Below are positions 36,125 to 44,143 of a DNA stretch of 64,000 nt, in pieces. Origin of the DNA: Sphingomonas chungangi (GTDB taxonomy: Bacteria; Pseudomonadota; Alphaproteobacteria; Sphingomonadales; Sphingomonadaceae). The translations under genes and the position numbers were made by a program. The stretch covers positions 372,001-436,000 of the forward strand of contig NZ_JACEIB010000001.1 in assembly GCF_013778325.1 (NCBI RefSeq). The letters are read 5' to 3'. Below the pieces are notes generated by a model that searched no databases, was not told the DNA's origin, and was given only the letters and a program-made list of their open reading frames with translations. The first letter of the stretch is position 1. The number at the start of each line of letters is the position of its first letter.

Positions 36125-36165
36125 GGAAAATCCGGCCTCCTCCGGGACTCGGCTGCGCTTCATTT

Positions 36166-36180
36166 GTTCTTATCTTGTTC
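36166..36180. promoter_or_regulatory. SOS-box-like sequence GTTC-N7-GTTC
   Basis: GTTC at 36166-36169 and 36177-36180 with a 7-base AT-rich spacer (TTATCTT), the alphaproteobacterial LexA box. It lies in the gap between the S24 gene and the small helix-turn-helix gene. Distance to the minus-strand ATG at 36163 is the same (two bases) as between the box and the ATG of the radical SAM gene at 4626. Confidence 0.62.
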
Positions 36181-36192
36181 TTGAAATCCTAC

Positions 36193-36221
36193 TTGTCTAG
36201 GAAATTTCCTATCGATATGGA
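36193..36221 (+). promoter_or_regulatory. Promoter with palindromic operator in the spacer, in front of the S24 gene
   Basis: A -35-like TTGTCT (36193-36198) and -10-like TATGGA (36216-36221) are 17 bases apart; the -10 ends six bases before the ATG at 36228, as for a leaderless transcript. The perfect 14-base palindrome TAGGAAATTTCCTA (36198-36211) fills the spacer, an ideal place for a repressor such as the S24 protein itself. The palindrome is certain; promoter and autoregulation are inferred. Confidence 0.5.
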
Positions 36222-36227
36222 TGGATC

Positions 36228-36875
36228 ATGGTCGAAGGCGGCTCCCACGGCGATCCGCGCGCGGTGCTCGATCGGTTGATCCGCGAGCGGGGGGAGGATT
36301 GCGCCTCGCTCTCGCGGCTCATCGGGCGCAATCCGGCCTATGTGCAGCAGTTCATCAGGCGCGGATCGCCGCGTCGCCTCGCCGAGCGCGATCGCGAGCG
36401 GCTGGCGCGTTATTTCGGCGTGCCGGAAACCTGGCTGGGCGCCGATGCGGTGCGCGCGTCGGCTGCGCCCAAACTGATGAATGTACCGGTGCTCGATACG
36501 GCGGCGTCGGCGGGGCCGGGCGCGGTGGGCGACGATCGGCGATCGGCGGCGGGGCTGGGCTTCTCGGAAGCATGGCTCAGACGCTTGCGCGCGCGGGGCG
36601 GGCACGAGGGCCTGTCGGTCATCGGCGTACGCGGCGATTCGATGGTGCCGACCCTTGCCGACGGCGACGAGATCCTTGTCGACGAGGTGGACCGCGAGCC
36701 GTTGCGCGAGGGCATCTACGTGCTGCAGGTCGATGGCGTGCTGATGGTCAAGCGACTGGTGCGCGAGGATGGCGGCTTCGCGGTGAGGAGCGACAATCCG
36801 GATGCCGGGCCGGTCGATCTGTCGAACGGCTGGGCGGTGATCGGCCGCGTGCTGTGGGCGGGACGGCGGCTGTAG
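36228..36875 (+). CDS. S24 family peptidase / LexA-like repressor
   Basis: A 215-residue protein. Residues ~10-70 form a helix-turn-helix-like domain (ASLSRLIGRNPAYVQQFIRR); residues ~125-215 form an S24/LexA peptidase with Ser138 in GDSMVPTL and Lys175 in LMVKRL. Members cleave themselves when RecA filaments form and so act as damage-sensitive repressors; some are housekeeping variants. An Ala-Gly bond at ~95-96 (AASAGPGA) is a possible cleavage site. It has no ribosome site, in line with the leaderless promoter, and is divergent from a small DNA-binding-like gene with an SOS-box sequence between. Confidence 0.88.
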   Translation: MVEGGSHGDPRAVLDRLIRERGEDCASLSRLIGRNPAYVQQFIRRGSPRRLAERDRERLARYFGVPETWLGADAVRASAAPKLMNVPVLDTAASAGPGAVGDDRRSAAGLGFSEAWLRRLRARGGHEGLSVIGVRGDSMVPTLADGDEILVDEVDREPLREGIYVLQVDGVLMVKRLVREDGGFAVRSDNPDAGPVDLSNGWAVIGRVLWAGRRL

Positions 36876-36884
36876 CTGTTCGCC

Positions 36885-37055
36885 CTAGCGCGCCCGATCC
36901 CGCAGCCAGATCGCCACGGACACCACGACACCCAGCCCCAGGCCGGCGAGCAGCCCGATGCTCGGCTGGCCCTTCAGTCCGCCGATGATGGTGCCGGCCA
37001 GGATGGCGACGGCGATGATGAAGCCGCCTGCCTGCGGTCCGGAACGGTTGGCCAT
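36885..37055 (-). CDS. Small two-segment membrane protein
   Basis: A 56-residue protein with two hydrophobic segments (GGFIIAVAILAGTIIGGLKG and IGLLAGLGLGVVVSVAIWL) joined by a short loop and ending RDRAR. The ATG at 37055 is preferred over a GTG at 37073. It converges on the S24 gene, ending 10 bases from it. Function unknown. Confidence 0.65.
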   Translation of the reverse strand: MANRSGPQAGGFIIAVAILAGTIIGGLKGQPSIGLLAGLGLGVVVSVAIWLRDRAR

Positions 37056-37186
37056 GGTGCCAGCCTCTGCCACGCCCCGCGCGCCCGCGCCAGCCCGTCA
37101 TGGTACCCGCCATGTTTACCCTTTCCCTCCCGCCGCCCTTAACGTGGCGGGGCTAGGAGCAATGCCGGTCCAGGCGTGGAGGTGGC

Positions 37187-37402
37187 GTGCTCGAGACAAT
37201 GCAGTTCGTGATCGATCGCGATGCCTATGATGGCGCCGAGGAACTGATCGAAGGCTGGGGTGAGGCCGCCCTTGCCGAAGCCGCCGCGCGCGCCGAGCGC
37301 AGCCGCGATCTCGGCAATCACATCCACTACACCCGCTGGTGCAGGGTCGGCCGCGTCATCCTGCTGCTCGGCGACCCGGAGGCAAGAGGGACGTTGCACT
37401 GA
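37187..37402 (+). CDS. Short hypothetical protein (71 aa)
   Basis: A soluble 71-residue helical protein (YDGAEELIEGWGEAALAEAA, ARAERSRDLGNHIHYTRW) ending in a hydrophobic VGRVILLLGD stretch. The GTG at 37187 has GGAGGTGG directly upstream; the ATG at 37199 is too far from that site. The stop overlaps the first two bases of the hairpin element. No family recognised. Confidence 0.6.
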   Translation: MLETMQFVIDRDAYDGAEELIEGWGEAALAEAAARAERSRDLGNHIHYTRWCRVGRVILLLGDPEARGTLH

Positions 37403-37555
37403 TCTTTTGAGAATGCGCGGCAGAGCGCATTCTCGCGGGACCGGCCCGCGCGGGCGAGGCGCGTGGCTCGACCGCGCCCACCCGGCCTCCCACAGCGTAT
37501 CCTGAATGGGAGGCCGGGTGGGGGAGCGGGCCGGTGCGGCACTTCCAAAAGATCA
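37401..37555. repeat. Intergenic hairpin element, copy 2
   Basis: Outer perfect inverted repeat GATCTTTTG (37401-37409) and CAAAAGATC (37547-37555); an inner GAGAATGCG/GCGCATTCTC hairpin; and a core 16-base perfect inverted repeat (37477-37492 and 37508-37523) around a 15-base spacer. It has the same architecture and related core bases (GGGAGGC-GGG-GGGGGAGCGGGC) as copy 1 at 8821-8952. It lies between the 71-residue gene and tamA. Confidence 0.87.
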
Positions 37556-37597
37556 TCCGCGCTAGCGTCCGAGTCTCGCCCACGCTAGGGTCCGGCC

Positions 37598-39727
37598 ATG
37601 TTGCCTGCCGCCTCGCGGACCCGCGCCTCCAGCGCCTGTGCCGCGATCGTCCTCCTCGCCTGTCCCGTCGCGGCCCGCGGGCAGGATGCCGCAGCCCCGT
37701 CTCAGGCCCTCGATCCCAATTCGCCGATGGCGGCGATGCCCGATCTGGGCGTCGACTGGCCGGATCTCGCCCAGCCCGACGCGCCGCTCGGCCAGCTCCC
37801 TACCGCACCGGGCGAGCTGCCGCTGCTCGCTCCGCCGCCGCCCGATCTCGCGCAGTCGAAGGACAAGAAGCAGGCCAAGGTCGCCCAGACCACCGAGGCG
37901 ACCGGCGAGCGCCGCTACGCGCTCACCATCGACGGGCTGCAGAGCCTGTCCGATGCGGGCGAGATCCGCGCCCGCTTCGACGCGCTCTCCTCGCTCCAGC
38001 AGGCGGCGAGCAAGCCCGCCAACGTCGCCCAGATCGATCGCCGGGCGCGCGAGGATGCCGGGCTGCTCGCCGACCTGCTGCGCGCCTACGGCTATTACGA
38101 TGCCGAGGTCGATGCGCGCGTCGGCAACCTCGCCGGGCCGGAGCTCACCACCAGCGGCGACACCAAGCTCGCCGTCACGCTGGCGGTGGATGCGGGGCCA
38201 CCCTATCGCTTCACCAGCCTGTCGCTGAACGGCCTCGCCGGCACGGGCGAGGACAGCGTCGCGCTGGTCCGCGCCTTCGGGGTGCGCAAGGGCGATGCCG
38301 TCAGCGCCGACAAGGTGAATGCCGGCATCGCCGCGCTGAAGACGGCGCTCGGCGACAAGGGCTATCCCTTCGCCACCGTCGCCGATCCCGACATCACGGT
38401 CGATCATGCCACGCACGAGGCGGGGATGACCGTTACCGTCGATCCCGGCCAGCGCATGCGCTTCGGCGCCTTCCACATCTCGGGCACCAAATATGTCTTC
38501 GGGCCGAAGCATGTGCAGCTTCTCTCCCGCCTGCATCCGGGCGACACCTACGATGCGGAGCGGATCGAGGATCTGCGCCGTGCGCTGATCCAGACCGGGC
38601 TGGTCTCTGTCGCGCAGATCACGCCGGTGAAGACGGCCGATCCGCAGGTGGTCGATCTCGACGTGCATCTGGAACGCGCGCCGCCGCGCACGATCGGCGC
38701 GACGCTCGGCTACGTTACCGGATCGCGGATCACGGCCGGGCAGCTCGGTTATCTCAACACCGAAACGGTGAGCTCGGTCGGCTACGGCACGGGGCAGGGC
38801 GTCACGGCGGAGGTCGACTGGACGCACCGCAACCTGTTCCCGCCCGAAGGCAGCCTGACCTTGCGCGGGGTGCTCGGCACCCAGGAGCAGCTCGCCTCGG
38901 CGATCTTCCGCCGCAACAATTTCCGCACGCGCGATCAGGCGCTGGTCGCGCAGCTGACGCTCGATCACCTGAACACGTCCGCCTTCGCCGCGAAGACGGT
39001 GGATCTCGCCGCCAATATCGAGCGCCAGACCAACATCATCTGGCAGAAGAAATGGACCTACAGCTACGGCGTCGAGCTGGTCGCTTCCGACGAGCGCGAC
39101 GATATCCTGGCGACCGGCGAGCCGCGCCGCGCGACCTATTATGTCGGCGCGATCCCGCTCAGCCTCTCCTATGACGGCTCCGACGACCTGCTGAACCCGA
39201 CGAAGGGCTTCCGCCTCGGCGCCCGCGTCTCGCCGGAAATCTCCTTCCGGGGCCGATCGTTCGAATATGTCCGGCTGGAACTCAACGGATCGGCCTATCA
39301 GCCGCTCGGCCGCGTCGTGTTCGCCGAGCGCATCCGGCTCGGATCGATCCAGGGGGCCAGCGCCGACGCGATCGCGCCGACGCGGCGCTTCTATTCGGGC
39401 GGCGGCGGATCGGTGCGCGGCTTCGGTTACCAGAAGATCGGCCCGCGCGATCCCAACAACGAGCCGGTCGGCGGCGCCAGCGTCGCCGAATTCGGCCTGG
39501 AGGCGCGCATCCGCTTCGGCAATTTCGGCGTGGTGCCCTTCTTCGATGGCGGCAATCTCTATTCGCGCTCGCTGCCGAAATTCACTGGCTTCCACTACGG
39601 TACCGGGCTCGGCGTGCGCTATTACACCAGCTTCGGGCCGATCCGCGTCGACGTCGGCACCCCGATCAACCGCGAGCCGGGGGACAGCCGCGTCGCCGTC
39701 TACGTCTCGCTGGGGCAGGCTTTCTGA
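37598..39727 (+). CDS. tamA: Outer-membrane assembly factor TamA (BamA family)
   Basis: A 709-residue outer-membrane protein. Signal peptide within residues 1-30; a spacer; POTRA domains (~100-370, RRYALTIDGLQSL, PYRFTSLSLNGLAG, MRFGAFHISGTKYVFG); then the 16-strand surface-antigen barrel, with GGGGSVRGFGYQKIGPRDPN carrying the VRGF motif, and ending DVGTPINREP to a terminal aromatic (GQAF). With TamB it spans the envelope and helps insert some outer-membrane proteins or move lipids. The stop overlaps the tamB start (TGATG). Confidence 0.93.
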   Translation: MLPAASRTRASSACAAIVLLACPVAARGQDAAAPSQALDPNSPMAAMPDLGVDWPDLAQPDAPLGQLPTAPGELPLLAPPPPDLAQSKDKKQAKVAQTTEATGERRYALTIDGLQSLSDAGEIRARFDALSSLQQAASKPANVAQIDRRAREDAGLLADLLRAYGYYDAEVDARVGNLAGPELTTSGDTKLAVTLAVDAGPPYRFTSLSLNGLAGTGEDSVALVRAFGVRKGDAVSADKVNAGIAALKTALGDKGYPFATVADPDITVDHATHEAGMTVTVDPGQRMRFGAFHISGTKYVFGPKHVQLLSRLHPGDTYDAERIEDLRRALIQTGLVSVAQITPVKTADPQVVDLDVHLERAPPRTIGATLGYVTGSRITAGQLGYLNTETVSSVGYGTGQGVTAEVDWTHRNLFPPEGSLTLRGVLGTQEQLASAIFRRNNFRTRDQALVAQLTLDHLNTSAFAAKTVDLAANIERQTNIIWQKKWTYSYGVELVASDERDDILATGEPRRATYYVGAIPLSLSYDGSDDLLNPTKGFRLGARVSPEISFRGRSFEYVRLELNGSAYQPLGRVVFAERIRLGSIQGASADAIAPTRRFYSGGGGSVRGFGYQKIGPRDPNNEPVGGASVAEFGLEARIRFGNFGVVPFFDGGNLYSRSLPKFTGFHYGTGLGVRYYTSFGPIRVDVGTPINREPGDSRVAVYVSLGQAF

Positions 39728-42700
39728 TGGCGGAGGAGGCTACCCCGCCGGAGACCTTCGAGGCCCCGCCGCCGCCGAAGCGCAGGCGGATGCACTGGTC
39801 GCTGCGCATGCTGGGCGCGTTCGTGGGGCTGCTGCTGTTCGTGATCGCCGCGATCGGCTTCGGGGTGGACACCGATGCCGGCCACCGCTTCATCGTCGAC
39901 CGGATCGGCGAGATGAAGCCGTCGAGCGGCCTGCGCATCCATATCGGCCGCGTCGACGGATCGATCTGGCGCCACGCGAAGATCCGTGACCTGCGCCTGT
40001 CCGATCCGCAAGGCATCTTCCTGGAAGCGCCGATCGTCGATCTTGACTGGCGGCCGACGCGCTGGCTCGCCAACAGGCTGCACGTCGACAGCCTGTCCTC
40101 CGATCTCGTTATCCTCAAACGCCTGCCCAAGCTGCGCCCGAACCGGCCCGGCGCGCCGATCATTCCCGGCTACCGCATCCATATCGGCGCGCTCGACATC
40201 CGGCTGCGGCTGGAGCCCGGCATCGCCGGAAAGGATCGCCGCCTCGTCCGCATCGTCGGCAAGGCGGACACCGGCAACGGTCGCGCCGTGATCGGCCTGC
40301 GCGCGGCCTCCTCGGCGGGCGACCGCGTCACCTTCGCGCTCGATACCGAGCCGGACAGGAACCTGTTCGACGTCGATGCGCGGCTGACCTCGCCTGCGGG
40401 CGGGGTGGTGCCCGGCCTGTTCGGATCGAAGAAGCCGATGGCCGTGGTGATCGACGGCGACGGCAATTGGAGCGGCTGGCAGGGCCGGGGCTTGTGGGTC
40501 GCGGAAGGCCATCGCATCGCCGATCTGGCGCTCCGGCAGGACAAGGGCCGCTACCGGCTCGCGGGGCGGCTGACGCTCGGCTCGATCACCGGCGGCAAGG
40601 CGCAGCGGCTGACGGCGCCGTCCGTGCGGGTCTCCGGCGAGGCGCGCTATGAGGATCGCCGCCTCGACGGATCGCTCAAACTCGCCTCGCCGCAGGTGGC
40701 GGTGATCGCGCGCGGGGCGATCGATCTCGCCCACGGCGCCTACGATCCGCTCAAGGTGGACGCGCTGCTGCTCCAGCCGCAGGCCTTGTTCCCCAACATG
40801 ACGGGGCACGACATCCGCATCCATGCCGAGCTGGACGGCCCATTCAAGACGGCACGATTCCGCTACGAGGCGACGTCGCCGCGCTTCGCCTTCGACCAGA
40901 CCGGGTTCGAGCAGGTTCGCGCCGAGGGCGCCGGGCATGTCGGTGGCAAGGATCTCGCGCTGCCGATCAGGCTGACCGCCAGGCGCGTCACCGGCGTGGG
41001 CGACGTGGCGGGCGGTATCCTCGCCAACATGTCGATCGAGGGCGTGCTGCACGTCACGCCCAAGGTGCTGACCGGCGATGGCCTGACGCTCCGGTCGGAC
41101 AAGCTCAACGGCAAGGTCGCCCTGTTCGTCGATCTGGTCGGCGGCAAGTTCTGGGTGGACCTGTCGGGCGGCCTGCAGCGCTATCTGATTCCCGGCCTCG
41201 GCATCGTCGACGTGCTGACCGAGCTCAAGGTCACCCCCACCGCCGATCTCAAGCAGTCGATCGTGTCGGGGCGCGGGCGGGCGTGGGTGCGACGGTTCGA
41301 CAATGCCTTTTTGCGGACACTGGCCGGCGGCCTGCCCCAGCTCGACACGCAGTTGACGCGGACGCCCGACGGCATCCTCCATTTCTCGGGCCTCAAGCTG
41401 ACCGCGCCCGCCATCACCATCACCGGCAGCGGCACCCGCCAGAAGGACGGCACGATCCAGTTCACGGGACAGGGGCGGCAGGCGACCTACGGCACGTTCC
41501 GCCTCGGTCTCGGCGGGCAGATCGACCATCCCAAGGTGGCGCTGCTGCTCGACCGGCCGCTCGAGGCGCTGGGGCTCGATCAGGTGAAGCTCGATCTCGA
41601 TCCGGTGCCGCAGGGCTTCGCGATGAAGGCGGCGGGCGGATCGACGCTTGGGCCGTTCACGCTGGCCGGCACGATCGATGCGCCGCCGGGCGGGACGACG
41701 GTGATCCACGTCGATGCATTGAACGTCAGCGGGACGACCGCCAAGGGTCAGCTGCGCGCCGACACCGGCGCCTTCACCGGTCAGCTCGCACTGGGCGGCG
41801 GCGGGCTGGGCGGCACGCTCGATTTCTCGCCGGTCGGCACGCAGCAGCGGATCGTCGGCCACCTCTCTGCCGATCGCGCGCAACTCGCCGGCGATTTCGA
41901 CACCGGCGTCCGCAAGGGCACGCTCGATCTCGATCTGCTGCTCGATCCGGCGGGCACGCATGTCGATGCGACGGTGAACGCGCAGGGGCTGCGGCACGAC
42001 GCTATCTTCCTCGCCCGCGTCGCAGCGCATGCCAAGCTCGTCGGCGGGATCGGCGATCTGCGCGCGGCCTTCTCCGGCTCGCGCGGCCGCGCCTTCGCCT
42101 TCCAGACCGACACGACGATCGCGCCGGACAGCTACACCGTGCGCGGGCAGGGGCAGGTGGACGGCCGCCCGGTCGCGCTCGCCACGGCGGCGGTGCTGCG
42201 CCATGCCGGCGATGCCTGGGTGCTGGCGCCGACCAGCCTCTCGTTCGAGGGTGGCAACGCCACCGTCGCCGGGCGCTTCGGCGCCGGCAGCACCAGCTTC
42301 GAAGCGAGCCTCAACGCGCTGCCGCTCTCGGTACTCGACATGCTGAAGCCCGGCCTCGGCCTCTCGGGGCAGGCGACGGGCCACGTGAACTACGCCGTCG
42401 CCGCGCCCGGCGCGATGCCCACCGGCCGCGCCGACCTCCGCGTGCGGGGCCTCAGCCGCGCTGGCCTCGTCCTCTCCTCCAAGCCGGTCGACATGGGGCT
42501 GGCGGCGGTGATGGACGGCGGCAAGGTCGCCGCCCGCGCCGTCGCGACCAGCGGCGGCCAGGTGATCGGCCGCGCGCAGGCGCGCATCGCCCCGATCGGC
42601 ACGGGTGCAACGCTGGGCGATCGGCTGCTCAACGCGCCACTCTTCGCCCAGTTGCGCTACAATGGCCCGGCCGACACGCTCTGGCGGCTCTCCGGCGTCG

Positions 42701-43920
42701 AGACGATCGACCTTTCCGGCCCGGTCGCGATCGGCGCGGATATCGGCGGCACGCTCCACAATCCCTCGATCCGCGGATCTCTGGTGACGCAGGGGGCGCG
42801 GCTGGAGAGCGCCACGATCGGCACCGTGATCGAAAAGATCCGCGCCACCGGCCGCTTCGACGGCTCCAAGCTGATCATCGACCAGTTCGCCGGCGCCACC
42901 CGCGACAACGGCACGCTCACCGGCCGCGCCAGCTTCGATTTCGCCGGCGCAAAGGGCCTCGGCATGGATATCGCGCTCAACGCCAACCACGCCGTGCTGC
43001 TGGCGCGCGACGATATCGGCGCGACCGTCACCGGCCCGCTCACCATCAGGTCGAACGGCCAGGGGGGCACGATCGCGGGCGACGTGAAGCTCGATCGCTC
43101 TTCCTACCGCTTCGGCAAGGCGCAACAGCAGGGCGTGCCGCACCTCGCGGTGAAGGAGCTGAACCGCGAGGATTTTGACGAGGACGAGATGGCGCCCCCG
43201 GTGCCGTGGGCGCTCGACATCAAGGCGGACGCCCGTAACCAGCTGTTCGTGCGCGGGTTGGGGCTGGACAGCGAATGGCGCGGCAAGCTCGCGATCAGCG
43301 GCTTCGTCGACAATCCGGTGATCGCGGGCCGCGTCGATCTGTTGCGCGGCAATTACGAATTCGCCGGGCGCCGCTTCGATCTCGATCGTGGCATCATCCG
43401 CTTCGGCGGAGGGCTTCCGATCGACCCGGCACTCGACATCGTCGCGCACGCCGACGTGCAGAGCGTCAGCGCCACGATCCAGGTTTCGGGCACCGGCCTG
43501 AAGCCGGAAATCAGCTTCACCTCGACGCCGGCGCTGCCCGAGGACGAGTTGCTCTCCCGCTTGCTGTTCGGCACCTCGATCGCCAATCTCTCGGCGCCGG
43601 AAGCATTGCAGTTAGCAGCGGCAGTGAACGGGCTGCGGACCGGCGGCAAGGGCAGCCTCGATCCGATCAACGCGATCCGCAAGGTGGCGGGGCTGGACCG
43701 GCTGCGGATCGAGCCGGCCGACATCACGACGGGCCAGAAGACCTCGATCGCGGCGGGCAAATATATCGGCAAGCGCACCTACGTGGAGCTCGTCACCGAC
43801 GGGCAGGGCTATTCGGCGACGCGCCTGGAATTCCAGGTGACGCGCTGGCTGTCGCTGCTTTCGACGATATCGACGATCAACCGGCAGAGCGCCAGCATCC
43901 GCATCTCGAAAGATTATTGA
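39727..43920 (+). CDS. tamB: Translocation and assembly module subunit TamB
   Basis: A 1397-residue AsmA-like protein with one N-terminal membrane anchor (~residues 30-52, MLGAFVGLLLFVIAAIGFGV), a very long periplasmic beta-rich body, and a C-terminal DUF490/TamB domain (ELNREDFDEDEMAPPVPWAL; FAGRRFDLDRGIIRFGGGLP; LPEDELLSRLLFGTSIANLS). It bridges the inner membrane to TamA and is thought to carry lipids or help protein insertion. Translationally coupled to tamA. The final seven bases overlap the DUF1289 gene on the other strand. Confidence 0.94.
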   Translation: MAEEATPPETFEAPPPPKRRRMHWSLRMLGAFVGLLLFVIAAIGFGVDTDAGHRFIVDRIGEMKPSSGLRIHIGRVDGSIWRHAKIRDLRLSDPQGIFLEAPIVDLDWRPTRWLANRLHVDSLSSDLVILKRLPKLRPNRPGAPIIPGYRIHIGALDIRLRLEPGIAGKDRRLVRIVGKADTGNGRAVIGLRAASSAGDRVTFALDTEPDRNLFDVDARLTSPAGGVVPGLFGSKKPMAVVIDGDGNWSGWQGRGLWVAEGHRIADLALRQDKGRYRLAGRLTLGSITGGKAQRLTAPSVRVSGEARYEDRRLDGSLKLASPQVAVIARGAIDLAHGAYDPLKVDALLLQPQALFPNMTGHDIRIHAELDGPFKTARFRYEATSPRFAFDQTGFEQVRAEGAGHVGGKDLALPIRLTARRVTGVGDVAGGILANMSIEGVLHVTPKVLTGDGLTLRSDKLNGKVALFVDLVGGKFWVDLSGGLQRYLIPGLGIVDVLTELKVTPTADLKQSIVSGRGRAWVRRFDNAFLRTLAGGLPQLDTQLTRTPDGILHFSGLKLTAPAITITGSGTRQKDGTIQFTGQGRQATYGTFRLGLGGQIDHPKVALLLDRPLEALGLDQVKLDLDPVPQGFAMKAAGGSTLGPFTLAGTIDAPPGGTTVIHVDALNVSGTTAKGQLRADTGAFTGQLALGGGGLGGTLDFSPVGTQQRIVGHLSADRAQLAGDFDTGVRKGTLDLDLLLDPAGTHVDATVNAQGLRHDAIFLARVAAHAKLVGGIGDLRAAFSGSRGRAFAFQTDTTIAPDSYTVRGQGQVDGRPVALATAAVLRHAGDAWVLAPTSLSFEGGNATVAGRFGAGSTSFEASLNALPLSVLDMLKPGLGLSGQATGHVNYAVAAPGAMPTGRADLRVRGLSRAGLVLSSKPVDMGLAAVMDGGKVAARAVATSGGQVIGRAQARIAPIGTGATLGDRLLNAPLFAQLRYNGPADTLWRLSGVETIDLSGPVAIGADIGGTLHNPSIRGSLVTQGARLESATIGTVIEKIRATGRFDGSKLIIDQFAGATRDNGTLTGRASFDFAGAKGLGMDIALNANHAVLLARDDIGATVTGPLTIRSNGQGGTIAGDVKLDRSSYRFGKAQQQGVPHLAVKELNREDFDEDEMAPPVPWALDIKADARNQLFVRGLGLDSEWRGKLAISGFVDNPVIAGRVDLLRGNYEFAGRRFDLDRGIIRFGGGLPIDPALDIVAHADVQSVSATIQVSGTGLKPEISFTSTPALPEDELLSRLLFGTSIANLSAPEALQLAAAVNGLRTGGKGSLDPINAIRKVAGLDRLRIEPADITTGQKTSIAAGKYIGKRTYVELVTDGQGYSATRLEFQVTRWLSLLSTISTINRQSASIRISKDY

Positions 43921-44084
43921 GCGAGACGGCGCAGCCGCGCTGGCAGGCGGGCGAGGATCGCACGTTTCTCGGCATCGGAAGCATAGAGCCAGTCACCGAT
44001 CTCCTGAGCAGAGCGGCCGCAGCCTCCGCACCAGCCGGTGCTCTCGTCGAGCGTGCAGACCTTGGTGCAGGGGGAGGGGATCAT
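43914..44084 (-). CDS. DUF1289 domain protein
   Basis: A 56-residue protein: MIPSPCTKVCTLDESTGWCG followed by GCGRSAQEIGDWLYAS. Cys6, Cys10, Cys19 and Cys22 are the conserved metal-type ligands of DUF1289, and the WLYASDAEKRAILARLP stretch is typical. The stop is inside the tamB 3' end. Likely zinc or iron-sulfur binding; function unknown in the family. Confidence 0.85.
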   Translation of the reverse strand: MIPSPCTKVCTLDESTGWCGGCGRSAQEIGDWLYASDAEKRAILARLPARLRRLAQ

Positions 44085-44143
44085 GAGTTGCCCTTAGCAG
44101 CGGCAAGGCGATAAATTAACGCCCCGCATGCCATGCCGCAGGC

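Noticed and set aside
39700-43449. A 1249-residue open frame antisense to tamB
   Set aside because: It is a mirror of the tamB codon pattern in high-GC DNA. It has no ribosome site or recognisable domain, and is made of Arg/Ala/Glu/Gly repeats typical of shadow frames.
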